This document shows positions 26,501-46,371 of a stretch of 64,000 nucleotides of DNA, piece after piece. Made by a program: the position numbers and the translations under genes. Each line of letters starts with the position of its first letter. The stretch's first letter is position 1. The notes below the pieces were generated by a model that saw only the letters and a program-made list of their open reading frames with translations, was not told the DNA's origin and ran no database searches. Source of the stretch: Lepisosteus oculatus (Eukaryota; Chordata; Actinopteri; Semionotiformes; Lepisosteidae); the NCBI RefSeq assembly GCF_040954835.1, contig NC_090703.1:13077001-13141000 (forward strand), in the 5' to 3' direction.

Positions 26501-27805
26501 TGTCAGATTTTGAAAAGCTTCTCTGGAAGGAGGGGGGCGTCTGACGCCTTCAGACGTAACAGCCCTTCTCCATTTGAATGAGGCAGGGTAGTCGCACAGC
26601 TATGACTGCTTGCGAGGAAAAACTGTGGGGCACTTTCACCCACTGAGAAAGAAGTATATCCCTGTGTAAAACGTGCAACGTAATATGTAAAGGCCTATCT
26701 GTTTCGTTTGTGAGATTGTTGTATTGTGCATTTAGATGGTCTTGTCTTCTCAACAGAGAAGGAAAGGAAAACTGTAGCACTGAACCCAGATCGTTTTTAG
26801 GCTCAGTAAATGTTTCCGTTGCTTTCAGAATGCCTTATAACGGTAGACTCTCTTGAACAAAGAAAAGCTGTTTTAATGCATGTCCCTACCCATCTTTAAG
26901 ACGGCAGTTGCCTGAATTCTATATATAAAACATTAATAAGGTACATGAACGAAAACACAAATATTCGGAAATTGAACACACTAAACGCAAGAACCGAATG
27001 TGCATGTTCAACAGTCATCGTTGACACTTTTTCTGCAGCTAAAATCTGTTTCTTGCATATCTTGGTACCACGAAACAGATGGGATTATTCCCCCCAGTAT
27101 ACATATGGCTATGTTTCTAGCATGGTGAGATTTTCTTTCTCGAATAAAAAAAATGATATTAGCTCTAAAACTAATCAATTTGTTTATTAAATAGTAAGTA
27201 TGATATAATAAAGAGTTTATGAAGCACTAAATATAACCGGATGAAAAAGTGTCGGATAAATTGCTTCCAGGTCGTGTAGCTGTTGGATGGAGAATGTACT
27301 ACTTATTGTCAAAAACATGAACGAAATATGTTATAAAGTTCGGCAAATCGTCATACCGAAATGTACTGTTAAATTTTATTACATCAGTTTGAGATAACGT
27401 TTTATTTAAATTTAAATAACTCAACTACGAAGAAATCCTTGTGGAGAGCCAGTAGAAGGTACTGTAAAGAATATGTAAGGTAGTTAAACAATACTGCCCC
27501 CTGGTGTAATATTGGTTACTTTCCTGCCCTGTGTGTTTTAATTTAGACTATTTTCTCATTCTAATTCGTATTACAAAACAGTGCACTGTATTACATGCAC
27601 TCACGGTGTCTGTTATCAAAGAATGTCTATGTAACAGTATTTTGTTCTCAGTTTTGTGGGGCTTTAGATCACAACAGTTGTAACCTTTAAATTTAACATT
27701 GTAACCTTTCACCACAATTCCAATGTGACGTGTGCATAGGCTTTCTTTTCCTGTAAGAATCGCATGTGTAACCAGGAATCAGAAGCTTCCTGCAAAACTC
27801 TGAGG
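26501..27805. other. nin/abhd12b divergent intergenic region
   Basis: This stretch separates the probable nin first exon (minus) from the abhd12b start codon (plus), so it should hold both 5' regions. It is AT-rich, with no TATA box or CpG island that I would defend. Its ORFs are short and unremarkable. Confidence 0.5.
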
Positions 27806-27888
27806 ATGAGGAAAAGAAAGAGACACGGATTTGAGTCCAAACCATTCGCTAGGAAAACAGAGAAGGGTACCGAAACTGAACAATTGAT
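27806..27888 (+). CDS. abhd12b: abhd12b exon 1: start codon and basic N-terminus
   Basis: The ATG at 27806 opens [20 protein letters not shown] and the exon ends in phase 2 at a consensus GTAAGT donor. Joined to exon 2 (acceptor at 28675-28676), the split codon reads ATG, followed by [13 protein letters not shown] and the membrane helix. The MRKR start echoes the N-terminus of ABHD12, and the total length then matches the family. The next best candidate, an ATG at 28238, ends in the wrong phase. Confidence 0.8.
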
Positions 27889-30800
27889 GTAAGTTGTGGT
27901 TCGCTTGTCGTGCGCAACAACACGCTGTACATAGATCTACAGACCTATTTTCAGATACAATTAAATACGGCGTGATCGTACAATAAGGTTTGCTTTTGAT
28001 AATTATGATAAAAATCGGAATAACCTTTCCATTTATATTAACTGCCTTAAAATGTCTCGAGTCATTTTGAAGTGTTAACGTGAATTCCGGGTTGAGTGTA
28101 GATATGCATTGTTTCCAACGGAATGCCCGCCAATTATTCTGACATAGGGTTCGAGAAGGAACCCAAAAAATAACAGGGAAAACAAAATGTTGCATTTTCA
28201 TTACTAAGAAGCATAGGTAGAATTAAACGCGAAGGGGATGGAGAGGGAAAGGACCAATACATATTCAGTAAAAGTCTTTTGCCACAACAATTTTAAGGGG
28301 GATTTTGAGCAATGTAGTCTGTCCCATCACCCCCCTTGACTGGCTTAATAGAAGGGGTATCCAGGCTAAGGTTCATCTGCGTTACAGTGTACTGTGTTGA
28401 GATTTTCATAGCTCCTCCCTATTAACACTTTACAGTAAACACCAAAAGTAACAAGTAATTTATAACCGCAACGAATCAATGAAATTACCCAGAAAACGGC
28501 AAAACCTTTTTTTACAGCAGAGGAACTGACATTTTATTGAACAGACGTAGCACAGGTGAATTCATCATACTCATTAATATGTCATCAAGGGGTGTCTACT
28601 GAGCAGATCACAAGTTACTAGTATGTGAGTCTTTATCTTAATTTGATTTCTAGAAAATATATTTTTGTCTGGCCAGGTCTGGGGGCAGCTGGTCGGTGAG
28701 GGTTAAGACACTGTTCATCGCTTTGCTTGTCGTCTACATTTCTGTACCAGTCACACTCCGCCTGTTCCCGGGACTTCTGGCACAGATAGTCTTCTTTCAT
28801 TTCTGTAAGTTGTGTCTCAGGCCTGAAATAACTTATTTTTGATCTCCCTGGGTGCTCACCCTTTTAATCTCGTAAAGTGTCTTTACCAGTGACAGACTTT
28901 GACCTCCTGCACCAGTAAAGTGTCTTTTCTCTGAAATGTAAGTTCTGATCTAGTTAGGAGCAATCAATTGATAGTGGCAGTGAGCAGATAAAACAGAATG
29001 AAAACTCACACTTAAGCCGGCGTCATACCACCTGACTTTTCCTAGGATTTTCAGTCGTAGCCTTCATTTACATAATCGTATGTAGAGCTGCTTATTCCTG
29101 TTCTTCTGAAGCAGAGGTGTGAAACTCAGTTCCAACCTGAGCAGCCATTTAATTAATTATTCAAGTGTGTTTCAGTAATTCTGCAGTTACCTATAAGATG
29201 CCCCCAAGACTGGTCAGAAGTATTGACAATTACACTGTTAATTGAAGAATTAGCTAATTACTCATTTAGCTAATAAATTGGATAACACAAGTAACCTTTA
29301 ACTGTGTGGAACACACAGAAGACCTCCAGGAATAGTTTGTTACTCCTGATCTAGATTGTAAAACTTATAAATGTCCATAGAAGATGCATTTTGACCATCA
29401 TTAATAGAATGATTTTGCTTCATCACATGCAGTTGTCAAACTGAATCAGAATGAAAATCTGGAGAAATCAGGTTATATGTTATACAATGTTTGAATGCAC
29501 TAGGGAAGGTGAAAATATAGAGAGGAAGGGATAATGGAATCAGCTGGATTCCCTGAAAGACAGATATATTGTAGCAGCTCTGATCTGGTACTTGTTTGAT
29601 GTGTTCATTTCTTTCCCTGCCTGCAGTCAAAGTTCCATTCTTTGTGGATCTCGAGTGTCCTGCTGACCTCTCTTTGAATCACACTGTTAACTTCTACCTC
29701 ACACCTGAAGATGGAGTCACAGTGGGGGTCTGGTAAGCTTTGTCTTGTTAAAGGGATATAGACTTGAGAAGCAGACTTTAGTAACACCCTGCTTCACTGC
29801 TGGCTGTGAACACACTGATCTGTGCAAGGTCTGCTTGATTGCTGGATTAAGGAAACCCACTGATTTGGGAATCAGTATCAGTGTATTTTTTAAGTTGCCA
29901 GATCTATGTTCCAAATAAATAGGAACCAAATAAATGGGAACAAATACTAGTTTTGTTTTAATTTATTTATGCAATGAATACTGAATGTGCAGTTACATTG
30001 TTTTTTTTCCAGCAACCAATTTTCACTTACTTTGTTTCAAGATTATTAAGATATTTGGAGCCCACTGTGTCCATTATAAAAACCGATTTATATATCACAT
30101 GCATAAGGATGCATAATTGATCACACTGTGTTGCTGGAACCTTGTGTTGCTGGTTTACTGAGATTGTCCCTAGAACTCCTCAGTCTGGAGTTTTCCTGCT
30201 CACCTGTGTGTTTATCTAATCTCTTGCTAGGCACACAGTGCCCGACAGCCAATGGGAACAAGCCCAGGGGAAGGGCCTGCCGTGGTACGAGGCTTCACTA
30301 GGAGACGATGCCCCTGTTATCATCTATCTCCATGGCAATGGGGGCACCAGGTGGTAAATCACTTAACAGACAGTTGCTGTGAATAAATGATTAGGCATAC
30401 AGGAAGCTTGTTTTCTACTTTAGAGCCTCTGACTTAGTCTTGAATGCATTGTGTCCACTTGCGTTTAATTTCCAGTTTAAGTAATGCTGAAAATAGTAGC
30501 AGTAAGTAAACAGGATAAGATGCTATAGTGTTCCAGTATGCAGGAGGCTGTACTTGTTTAGTTGAGTTTTGTGTCTCTGCATCAGGAGGCATTTGAATGA
30601 CAGATGTGCATTTGAATGAACATACATGCCATACATCCATTCCATAACCGACTCAAGAATTTCTGCTGATAAATACAGACATAGGAGTTGGTGACTCTCA
30701 TTCTCTGATTTTAATATGTATGACTGTTAATTCATTCCCATAGGGCTGTATCTCACCGGGTTGGGCTCATAAAAGTAGGTTCTTAAATTTTGAATTCCTT

Positions 30801-33800
30801 AAATAATCACATCCACTTAATGTGCTGTGTTCACCCTGTGCCTCACGGTGTCCCTTGTGTTTTTATAGATGCTTAGTGCAGCTGGATTTCACGTTCTAGT
30901 TCTGGAATACAGAGGTACACCTTCGTTATACACCCACCTCATCTGTGTCTGGTATTGCCCTTTCTTTAGCACGGAGGTGTCAGACTGAATTCCTGGAGGG
31001 GCACGGGTCATCTGGGTTTTGTTCCACCCACTTTCCCAGTTACATAATTAATCAAATTATTTAATTCAACTAATTCTGCTTAGTTGTAATATTGTAACTT
31101 GGCTCTGAGGTGATTTATAGCTACAGTATTGCTACCTTTTATAATGTGAATGTCTGGTGTGACAACTGTAAAAGACCAACGAAATATCCTATAATTATAA
31201 ATAAATAAATTTACTACTCAATTTGGAACAAAAAACAGAAGACACTAGTCTCTCTGGGAACTTAGTTGAGACCCCTGCTTTAAATGCAAAAGAGAGATCT
31301 AAGGGACTATTGAAATACAGAGTGGCACATACACAAGTCAGTGCAGTATCCTCTTTAAAAACAGTCTGCTCTGCTCCCTGAGGAATCCTTTGTGTCTGCT
31401 CACAGGGTTTGGCGACTCTACAGGGCAGCCCAGTGAGGATGGCTTAACCACAGATGCCCTTCAACTGTACCACTGGGTAAAGGCACACAGTAGGGGCAGC
31501 CCTGTCTGTCTGTGGGGGCATTCCCTTGGCACAGGGTGAGTTATGCAGGTATTTTTTTGGCTCAAAGTAAATGTTGTGAAAATCACTTTCAAGCGGTGAT
31601 GTGATACTTGGATTACATACATATGTGTGCACCCCTGGTCAAATTGCTGTTTTGTTTTTTCAATATGCTAAAATCAGCAAGTAAATAGTAACTGTGCATT
31701 AAAATGCATAGAAATATGTCATGTTTAAGTTTGCACCCTACAGAGGTTGTGTTAACTTATTTTCACTTAGAGATTCAGTGAAATATGCAATTTTACCAGG
31801 GGTGGCCAAACTTTTGCATATAACTGTATGCATACATATACAGTACATTACACAGAGCACTGGAACTGATGAGTTTGTAAATTATTTTCCCCAAACGTCT
31901 TGTTCATTTTATAATTTTATACCACAAGTAACTTGTAATTGTAAAGGATTAGTTTTAAAATTACTTTCCTTAAGACTGCACACACACAAGGTTTTGCAGT
32001 CTATGATTTGTTTAATTAAAACAATCCAAATTATCTGCTAGTGACTTATAGTGCAACTCTACCACTAATCTTAATTCCAGCATCTTGCAATTCTATTTTT
32101 GTAGAATTGAGTGATGCACACGTTGCATTTATAGTAACAAAAGAGATCTACAAAGTTATGCAGAATTATAATGTTTCCTTACAGAGTGGCTACCAATGTT
32201 GCACGAAAATTACAAGAGCAAGGTAAGTTATTTTTCTGGAGACAGAACAAGTGGAAAATGAGTTTTTAAATAATATCTAAAATTATCATGGTCAAAGTTA
32301 AAGGTTGTATATTATCAGCAAAACTTTAAGCACAGTGGCTTGTACAGTATAAGTCTTTGGCTCTCTCTTTTGTTCACAGGCTTAACATTGCCTTGTAGGG
32401 GTGAAAGAAAACTAATTGCTTTCATTTGTACAATACTTTTCATCTTAAAGGATCCCAGCGTGCCTCACATATAGCATGGCAGTTATTATGCGCCAGCAGC
32501 ACATTAGGTGGAGAAGTGAGAGAGAAAGAGTCTTTTTAATCCCCAAGGGGCAATTTGTTGTACAGCAGCAGACAATAAAGAAAACAAACCCACAAACAAT
32601 ACACGTTTATACACAAAAGAATTATTGTTAAGTAAGGTTAAAGCCACCATGTATAACTAGGTATAAATGAGAACTTCAACCTGTTTGTTTTTAAATTAGG
32701 ATTGTATCTTTTCTCAGGGGAGTAAGCAGAAATCATTTAAAAAGGGTGTGAAGGGTCGTCTAGATTGGAATTCGCTTTACATAAAACTCATAGCTGACAG
32801 ACGTGAGAAAGGGCCTAAAGATACAGTAAGCATCAGTGACTACTGCATCTGACTTTCCCAATCCAGGTGACCAGGCCCAGCCTAAACTCCTGAGATCTAT
32901 GATCAGAAAGCTACTTATCCTGGTGGGGGTGAGGCCAGTTCAGGCCTGTGCCAGACGCATGGGGTACAAGGTGGAAAGAGAAATACCTGTTTAAGTTAAT
33001 TATTCCTGGTATATAAAAACATAAATGAGTGCAGAGCATTTGCAGTGCTCTTAGAAGACAATATTGTTCTTCATGACGCTGACTCTGAGATTCCTGTCTC
33101 AGGAAATCCGGCTGATGGTGTGATTCTTGAAGCTCCGTATACAAACATACGAGAAGAGGTAGCCTACCATCCCTTGGGCCTGGTGAGAATCCCATACTTA
33201 TTCAACTCCATCCACAGGTTTCAGAACTGCTCCTGAATTGCGATCAGCTGTGTTTTATATCCAGAAACACATATGTTTCTTCATTTCCCCCAGCTGCATG
33301 GCCAGCTCTGCAGCAGACCTGCTAAATGGAAAAATAGCAGGAAACAATTTTACATAAATAAACAAAACCATTATTGCTATACCTGTGGGCTGTTCTGTTG
33401 AATAGCTGGCTTTTCATTCTAATGAAAAAGTTTAAGTTTCTTTTATCTGCAGGGATTTTGCTGAGGTTGGTTTCTTACAGTATGTGAATGTTGCAACATT
33501 TTGGAAAGGCCACAAGCGTCGACCGATTTTTTCATTATTGGCAGCCATGGGTAATAGTGTCAGATTCTGCCAGTGGACATTGGACACGCTCGTGCATTTT
33601 AGAATACATAACTATGTAATCATTATTTTCAGACATCATTGGCATAGATTATTTAGTTACAGATAATTTAGGAGTAATTAGACAGTAGCGAGTGATTGGA
33701 ATACAAGTACAGCCAATCCACTCCAGCTCCAAACCAAAAGTCATTACCACAAACCGACACTTCAAATGTGGAAATTACACCTTTTTTTGTTAGTAATGAG

Positions 33801-36563
33801 AACTAAAGTGCAGGGCATTATTTCTGAACTGATCTGCATACAATATAAAAATGTCTAGATTGCCCTGTATTGGTTTAATGAAGTTCACAATCCTTAATAT
33901 GTTTTCCTGTGATCTTCTGTGTCTTTTAGATTTATTGGCTGTTTCCAGGTTTTGAGTACTTTTTCCTGGACACCATTGCACTGAACAACTTAGTCTTCCC
34001 AAATGATGAAAAGTAAGTTAGCTAAACATTTATAAGTTTATATTATTGGAATGAGTATTAATTTGTTTGAAGCCTAAAGAGACATCCAATTTTACTGTTG
34101 TGACTATTAAGTTAAAGGCAGCAGCCAAAGACAGCTGCTTTACCTTTATTAGGGCTCATCAATGTGACATTTTGACAGTGAACAAGACATATACTGTATA
34201 TGTATATTTCATGGAACAGCTTTCTGGTTTATGGTTTATTAAGAGCTACTAGTCTCTGTGAATTATGAACAACTCTTGCTGTTCTACAGTGCTGAAAAGG
34301 AAGGAACTGTCTTAAGAGACTTCTGATTCTGCTTTCATGATATATTGTGTTATACATATTCATGGGTGTTTATGGCTCTTTTTCCCTTTGCAGAGGTTAT
34401 TGAATGTACAAGTTGGTAAAATGCTTACCAGTTGGTAAAATAAGCATACAATACAATACCATGTCCATCTGCCAAGTTAATATTGTGGAGATTATGGTCT
34501 TTACATGGAAGGAAGCAGAAAACTGGAGATGGATTTCAGACAGACATGCACTAGGCAGCTGCTGTGAGACACAGGAAGGAAGCAGAACTGTACAAAGTTA
34601 TTGTATTTCCTGTGGTTTACAGTTGGAATTTTTGCAGTATTGGCTAGTAACAACTGAGAAAGCACATCACACTGTTTTGCCTTTGGTAATGTAACAAATC
34701 CAAGTCTTTATTTCCTGGAGCAAATGAAAAGGAAACAAAGCATCATGCAATTGTGGCACGAATAATAATCTTAGTCATGTTCGTTCAAAGTGGTACTGTC
34801 CTGTCTAGATCGCATGACTATTAAGAATATTTGAAAGAAAACAGAACTATTGTAGTACTTTTCAATGAGAATAAAACAGACTGTATCTTAAATGCTTGAC
34901 ATTGTTTTGAGAGATATAGCCCAAACCTGACCAGTAAAGTCAACTCTTTAGAATAGGGATTTCTAACACTTTCCCTCCAAAGCCCCAGTCCAGTTAGTCT
35001 TATGGATTTCACATTTGTAAAATTGGTAGTACCTGTGTGTAATTGATGAAGTTAGTAATTTTAACCTGTTCAATTTGCAGAATGTATTGCAGGTTGAGTG
35101 GTAAGCAGAGATTGGTACAGTACCTAATGAGCTTTAAATGACTTAATTTAACCAATCACCTGCTTAATCGGGCAAATGAAAGTGTTGCAAGCTGTTAAAA
35201 TGGATTTATTGGTGACTTATAAGACTGGGACTGTTTGGAGACCTCTGGCTTAGACTGTAGGGATCAAGGTACACTCACCGAACACCTGTATTTGGGTGAC
35301 CAACTTGGGAACTCCCCTTTTGAAGGCTTTCTACATCAAATACACCCCCCAAAAATATGTGCAGTCTCCAATGACAGTATTTCAATGGGAAATTGTACCG
35401 ATAGTCCTGCTGAAGAATGACAGCGATCCTGTGCTTCTCTGTCTAGCCTGAAAACCATCAGCAGTCCGCTTATGATCCTGCATGCTGAAGATGACCAGGT
35501 CGTTCCTTTTCACATGAGCCAGGAGGTATGAGCCCACACCATTCAGCAAGGCTGTGCTCCACCTCGTCCCCTATCCTGCCATTTCTACTTCACTACATAC
35601 TCTGTACCTTCTAAAGCACAAAAACTTACAAAGTTTTGTTAAGGGGTTCCTATCAATATACTGTAGAGTAATCAAACAGATTTAATAGTCAGTGTGCTCA
35701 CTGCACAATCTCATTGAGGTATATTTCCACAACATTAAATTCCAGTATGAATATTGAATCTCATTACACCACATGTAGGACCTGTAAGTGTTATTGAGGG
35801 CATTGCTTACTTTCTGGGGAGGGGTGCTCTTTTTCCTGTTATACTTAAAAGTCTTTTGCACATCTAAAAAGAACAATTCATGAATATGTAATCCTTACAT
35901 TCTTCACAGAGAAATCAATTTAACTACTGTCTCAGATGCACTTTCTTACTGTATGTTTGTTTTCCCAAAGCTGCACAAGATAGTATTGCAGTCCCGCAGC
36001 TCCAAGGACGAAGTCAGGATGTGTTCCTTCAGTGGGTCCTTGGGATACGGGCACAATAAAATCTTCAAAGATCCCGACCTGCCAAGTGTACTGTGGTGAG
36101 CTGTTACTCTGAAATTAACATTGATGAAAACACCATTGCCAGTCACTGATCCGAGTGCGTGTCCTTTAAACAGTGGTTAGGACTTGACTCCCGACCTGAA
36201 GGTAATGCATTTAAACTCCACAAGGGGACACTGCTGCTGCAAAATGCAACAGCAAACCCAGTGGCGCAAACTGGAACCTTTGCAAGTTGCTTTATAAAAG
36301 AGGTAGCCAAACAAATGAATACTCCGAAGGTTGTCATTTAAATACTGCAGAACATTGCACACTTTACATGACTAAGCTGTCTGTATGCACAGCCTTTGCA
36401 ACTTGCAAAGGTGGACTTCCAGTAAATATTTCAGCAATCACAGTTTCAGTTAAAGTTATGCAAAAAAGGTCATTTCTAGCTCACAATCCAGGGAGTTTCT
36501 CATGCTGGGATTTCTTTGCATTTCAGGGAGTTTCTACAACCTTTGGCACAGAGACCAGCATAA
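27806..36563 (+). CDS. abhd12b: alpha/beta-hydrolase domain-containing protein 12B, complete (13 exons, 361 aa)
   Basis: A predicted serine hydrolase, paralogous to the lysophosphatidylserine lipase ABHD12; the substrate of 12B itself is not established. Exons: 27806-27888, 28677-28804, 29627-29732, 30231-30350, 30744-30774, 30869-30914, 31406-31535, 32185-32222, 33103-33182, 33930-34012, 35447-35525, 35971-36095 and 36527-36563. Every junction keeps frame; the total is 1,086 nt including TAA. An N-terminal basic segment is followed by one membrane helix (about residues 39-58, [20 protein letters not shown]). The hydrolase fold follows: oxyanion HGNGG (140-144), nucleophile elbow GHSLG with Ser211, Asp298 in HAEDD, and His336 in GYGHNK. 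Length matches human ABHD12B (362 aa). Position between nin and pygl supports 12B over 12. All catalytic residues are present, so it should be an active enzyme. Confidence 0.93.
29111..29354 (+). repeat. dispersed repeat copy 1 (abhd12b intron 2)
   Basis: It starts 'gcagaggtgtgaaactcag', has an AATTAATTA-rich middle, and ends 'tactcctgatctag'. The organisation matches the common fish element that begins 'ggtgtcaaactc' and ends 'ctcctgatctag'. Two further copies lie in the same gene. Class uncertain (SINE-like or MITE). Confidence 0.5.
30231..31535 (+). CDS. abhd12b: abhd12b exons 4 to 7: oxyanion hole and nucleophile elbow
   Basis: Exons at 30231-30350, 30744-30774 (only 31 nt, ten codons), 30869-30914 and 31406-31535. 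They carry [11 protein letters not shown] (oxyanion region), [27 protein letters not shown] and [11 protein letters not shown] with the catalytic Ser211. The 31-nt exon is easy to miss but is needed to keep frame. The exon 4 donor is a GTGGTA tandem (see findings). Confidence 0.92.
30971..31286 (+). repeat. dispersed repeat copy 2 (abhd12b intron 6)
   Basis: It starts 'ggaggtgtcagactgaattc', continues 'ggttttgttccaccca' with an 'aattaatcaaattatttaat' middle, and ends 'gagacccctgctttaaatg'. Same arrangement as the copy at 29111, with clear divergence. Confidence 0.55.
31630..31805. mobile_element. MITE-like element with terminal inverted repeats
   Basis: The left end reads 'cacccctggtcaaattgc' (31630-31647). 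The right end, 31787-31805, is its near-perfect reverse complement ('gcaattttaccaggggtgg'). About 176 bp lie between the outer ends and there is no coding capacity. Flanks 'gtgtg' and 'ccaaacttttgcatataactg' suggest that the full element may extend 15-25 bp further each way. This is a non-autonomous DNA transposon by structure. I recognise similar sequences in other fish, but cannot name the superfamily. Confidence 0.6.
32425..32530 (+). repeat. SINE-like repeat fragment (abhd12b intron 8)
   Basis: 'caatacttttcatcttaaag' and then 'atggcagttattatgcgcc' with 'ggtggagaagtgagagag' at the end. The same landmarks (atggcag...gttatg...ccagcagc...ggagaagtgag) recur at 52355-52515, so these two are one family. 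Confidence 0.5.
34951..35253 (+). repeat. dispersed repeat copy 3 (abhd12b intron 10)
   Basis: It begins 'gggatttctaacactttccc' and 'gccccagtccagttag', and ends 'ctgtttggagacctctggc'. It resembles the other two copies in having a unique head, an AT-rich core and a short conserved end. Relationship is weaker than between copies 1 and 2. Confidence 0.4.
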
Positions 36564-36752
36564 TCAAGAGGAGGCAAACTCCATTACTACAAGGGGCAAA
36601 TGCGTTCCATGTTCTACACAAGCAGGGATTTAACAGTTTCTAAGGAACTTGTATGACCATAACAGTACTGATGTTTCCCCCCCCCCAAGGTAATGTTTTT
36701 TGCACCAGTTGCACTCCATCTTTCTTTGGGAGGTGGATTCTCATGTAAATTA

Positions 36753-36758
36753 AATAAA
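36753..36758 (+). promoter_or_regulatory. abhd12b: probable abhd12b poly(A) signal
   Basis: The AATAAA hexamer lies 190 nt after the abhd12b stop codon and is the first canonical signal downstream. Confidence 0.5.
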
Positions 36759-36903
36759 TTAAGTATATATGAATAGATATTAAAAATTGAAACTCCTAAA
36801 ACTAGGCCATTTTTGACAAGCATGAATGTTAATTGATTACACCCTGAAACTGTAAACTGTGAAGTATAAAGCACCAGTCGAAAAGAGAGGTTGCAGACAA
36901 ACA

Positions 36904-36909
36904 TTTATT
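36904..36909 (-). promoter_or_regulatory. pygl: candidate pygl poly(A) signal
   Basis: AATAAA on the minus strand (TTTATT on plus), 504 nt past the pygl stop codon. A second AATAAA lies at 37064-37069, giving a 3' UTR of about 345 nt. The sequence alone does not decide which is used. Confidence 0.4.
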
Positions 36910-37412
36910 GAAGTAACAGTACAGAATGTCAAGGAGAGAGAAGACAATGCTCTCAAACTATCCCCTTTAATACATCACTGGTATCATCGTGAAAATAAGC
37001 CATGTTTGAACGTGATTCATACTTAAAAAAACATGATCAGATTATCAGGCAAATCTGTTTAGGTTTATTAGATTACAGCCCCAAGACAAAAGGTAAAGAT
37101 TAAAGCAACAAATTAATCTGAATAACTTCGGACAGTCCAGGTATCTAAACATTGGAGTTTGCGTTACTAAGTGCTAAGATGATGCATTTACACAAGGCAA
37201 CACTGACAAAGGGAAGATTGTATAACAAGGCTTTCAGGATCAAGACCCAATTGCCAACTTCCTTGTATAGATTGCACAATTAACAGCTCTAGAAATGGCC
37301 CTCATGCCAAAACCTTAACTGAAAAGCCTGGCCAAAAGCTTACATAAGAATGGCACTACTGATTAAGTTTTGCGAGCACATCCTTGCCTGCTTTAGCTCT
37401 GCCCAAGAGACA

Positions 37413-46304
<8,892 letters not shown>

Positions 46305-46362
46305 TCTAACCGTCTAACGCACTTCCCTGCTTGCCTGCTAAACAAACTAAACAACAAATGAA

Positions 46363-46371
46363 CTTTATATA
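46363..46371 (-). promoter_or_regulatory. pygl: pygl TATA box
   Basis: The minus strand reads TATATAAAG, about 60 nt upstream of the start codon. A start site about 30 nt downstream would leave a 5' UTR of roughly 30 nt. Position and match are good. Confidence 0.6.

Noticed and set aside
27779-28201. 140-codon minus-strand ORF between nin and abhd12b
   Set aside because: It overlaps abhd12b exon 1 on the opposite strand, shows no domain or family resemblance, and has no splice or promoter context.
28238-28268. Alternative abhd12b start (ATG followed by ERERTNTYS and a GTAAAA donor)
   Set aside because: It ends in phase 0, while the next exon needs phase 2; the exon at 27806 fits exactly.
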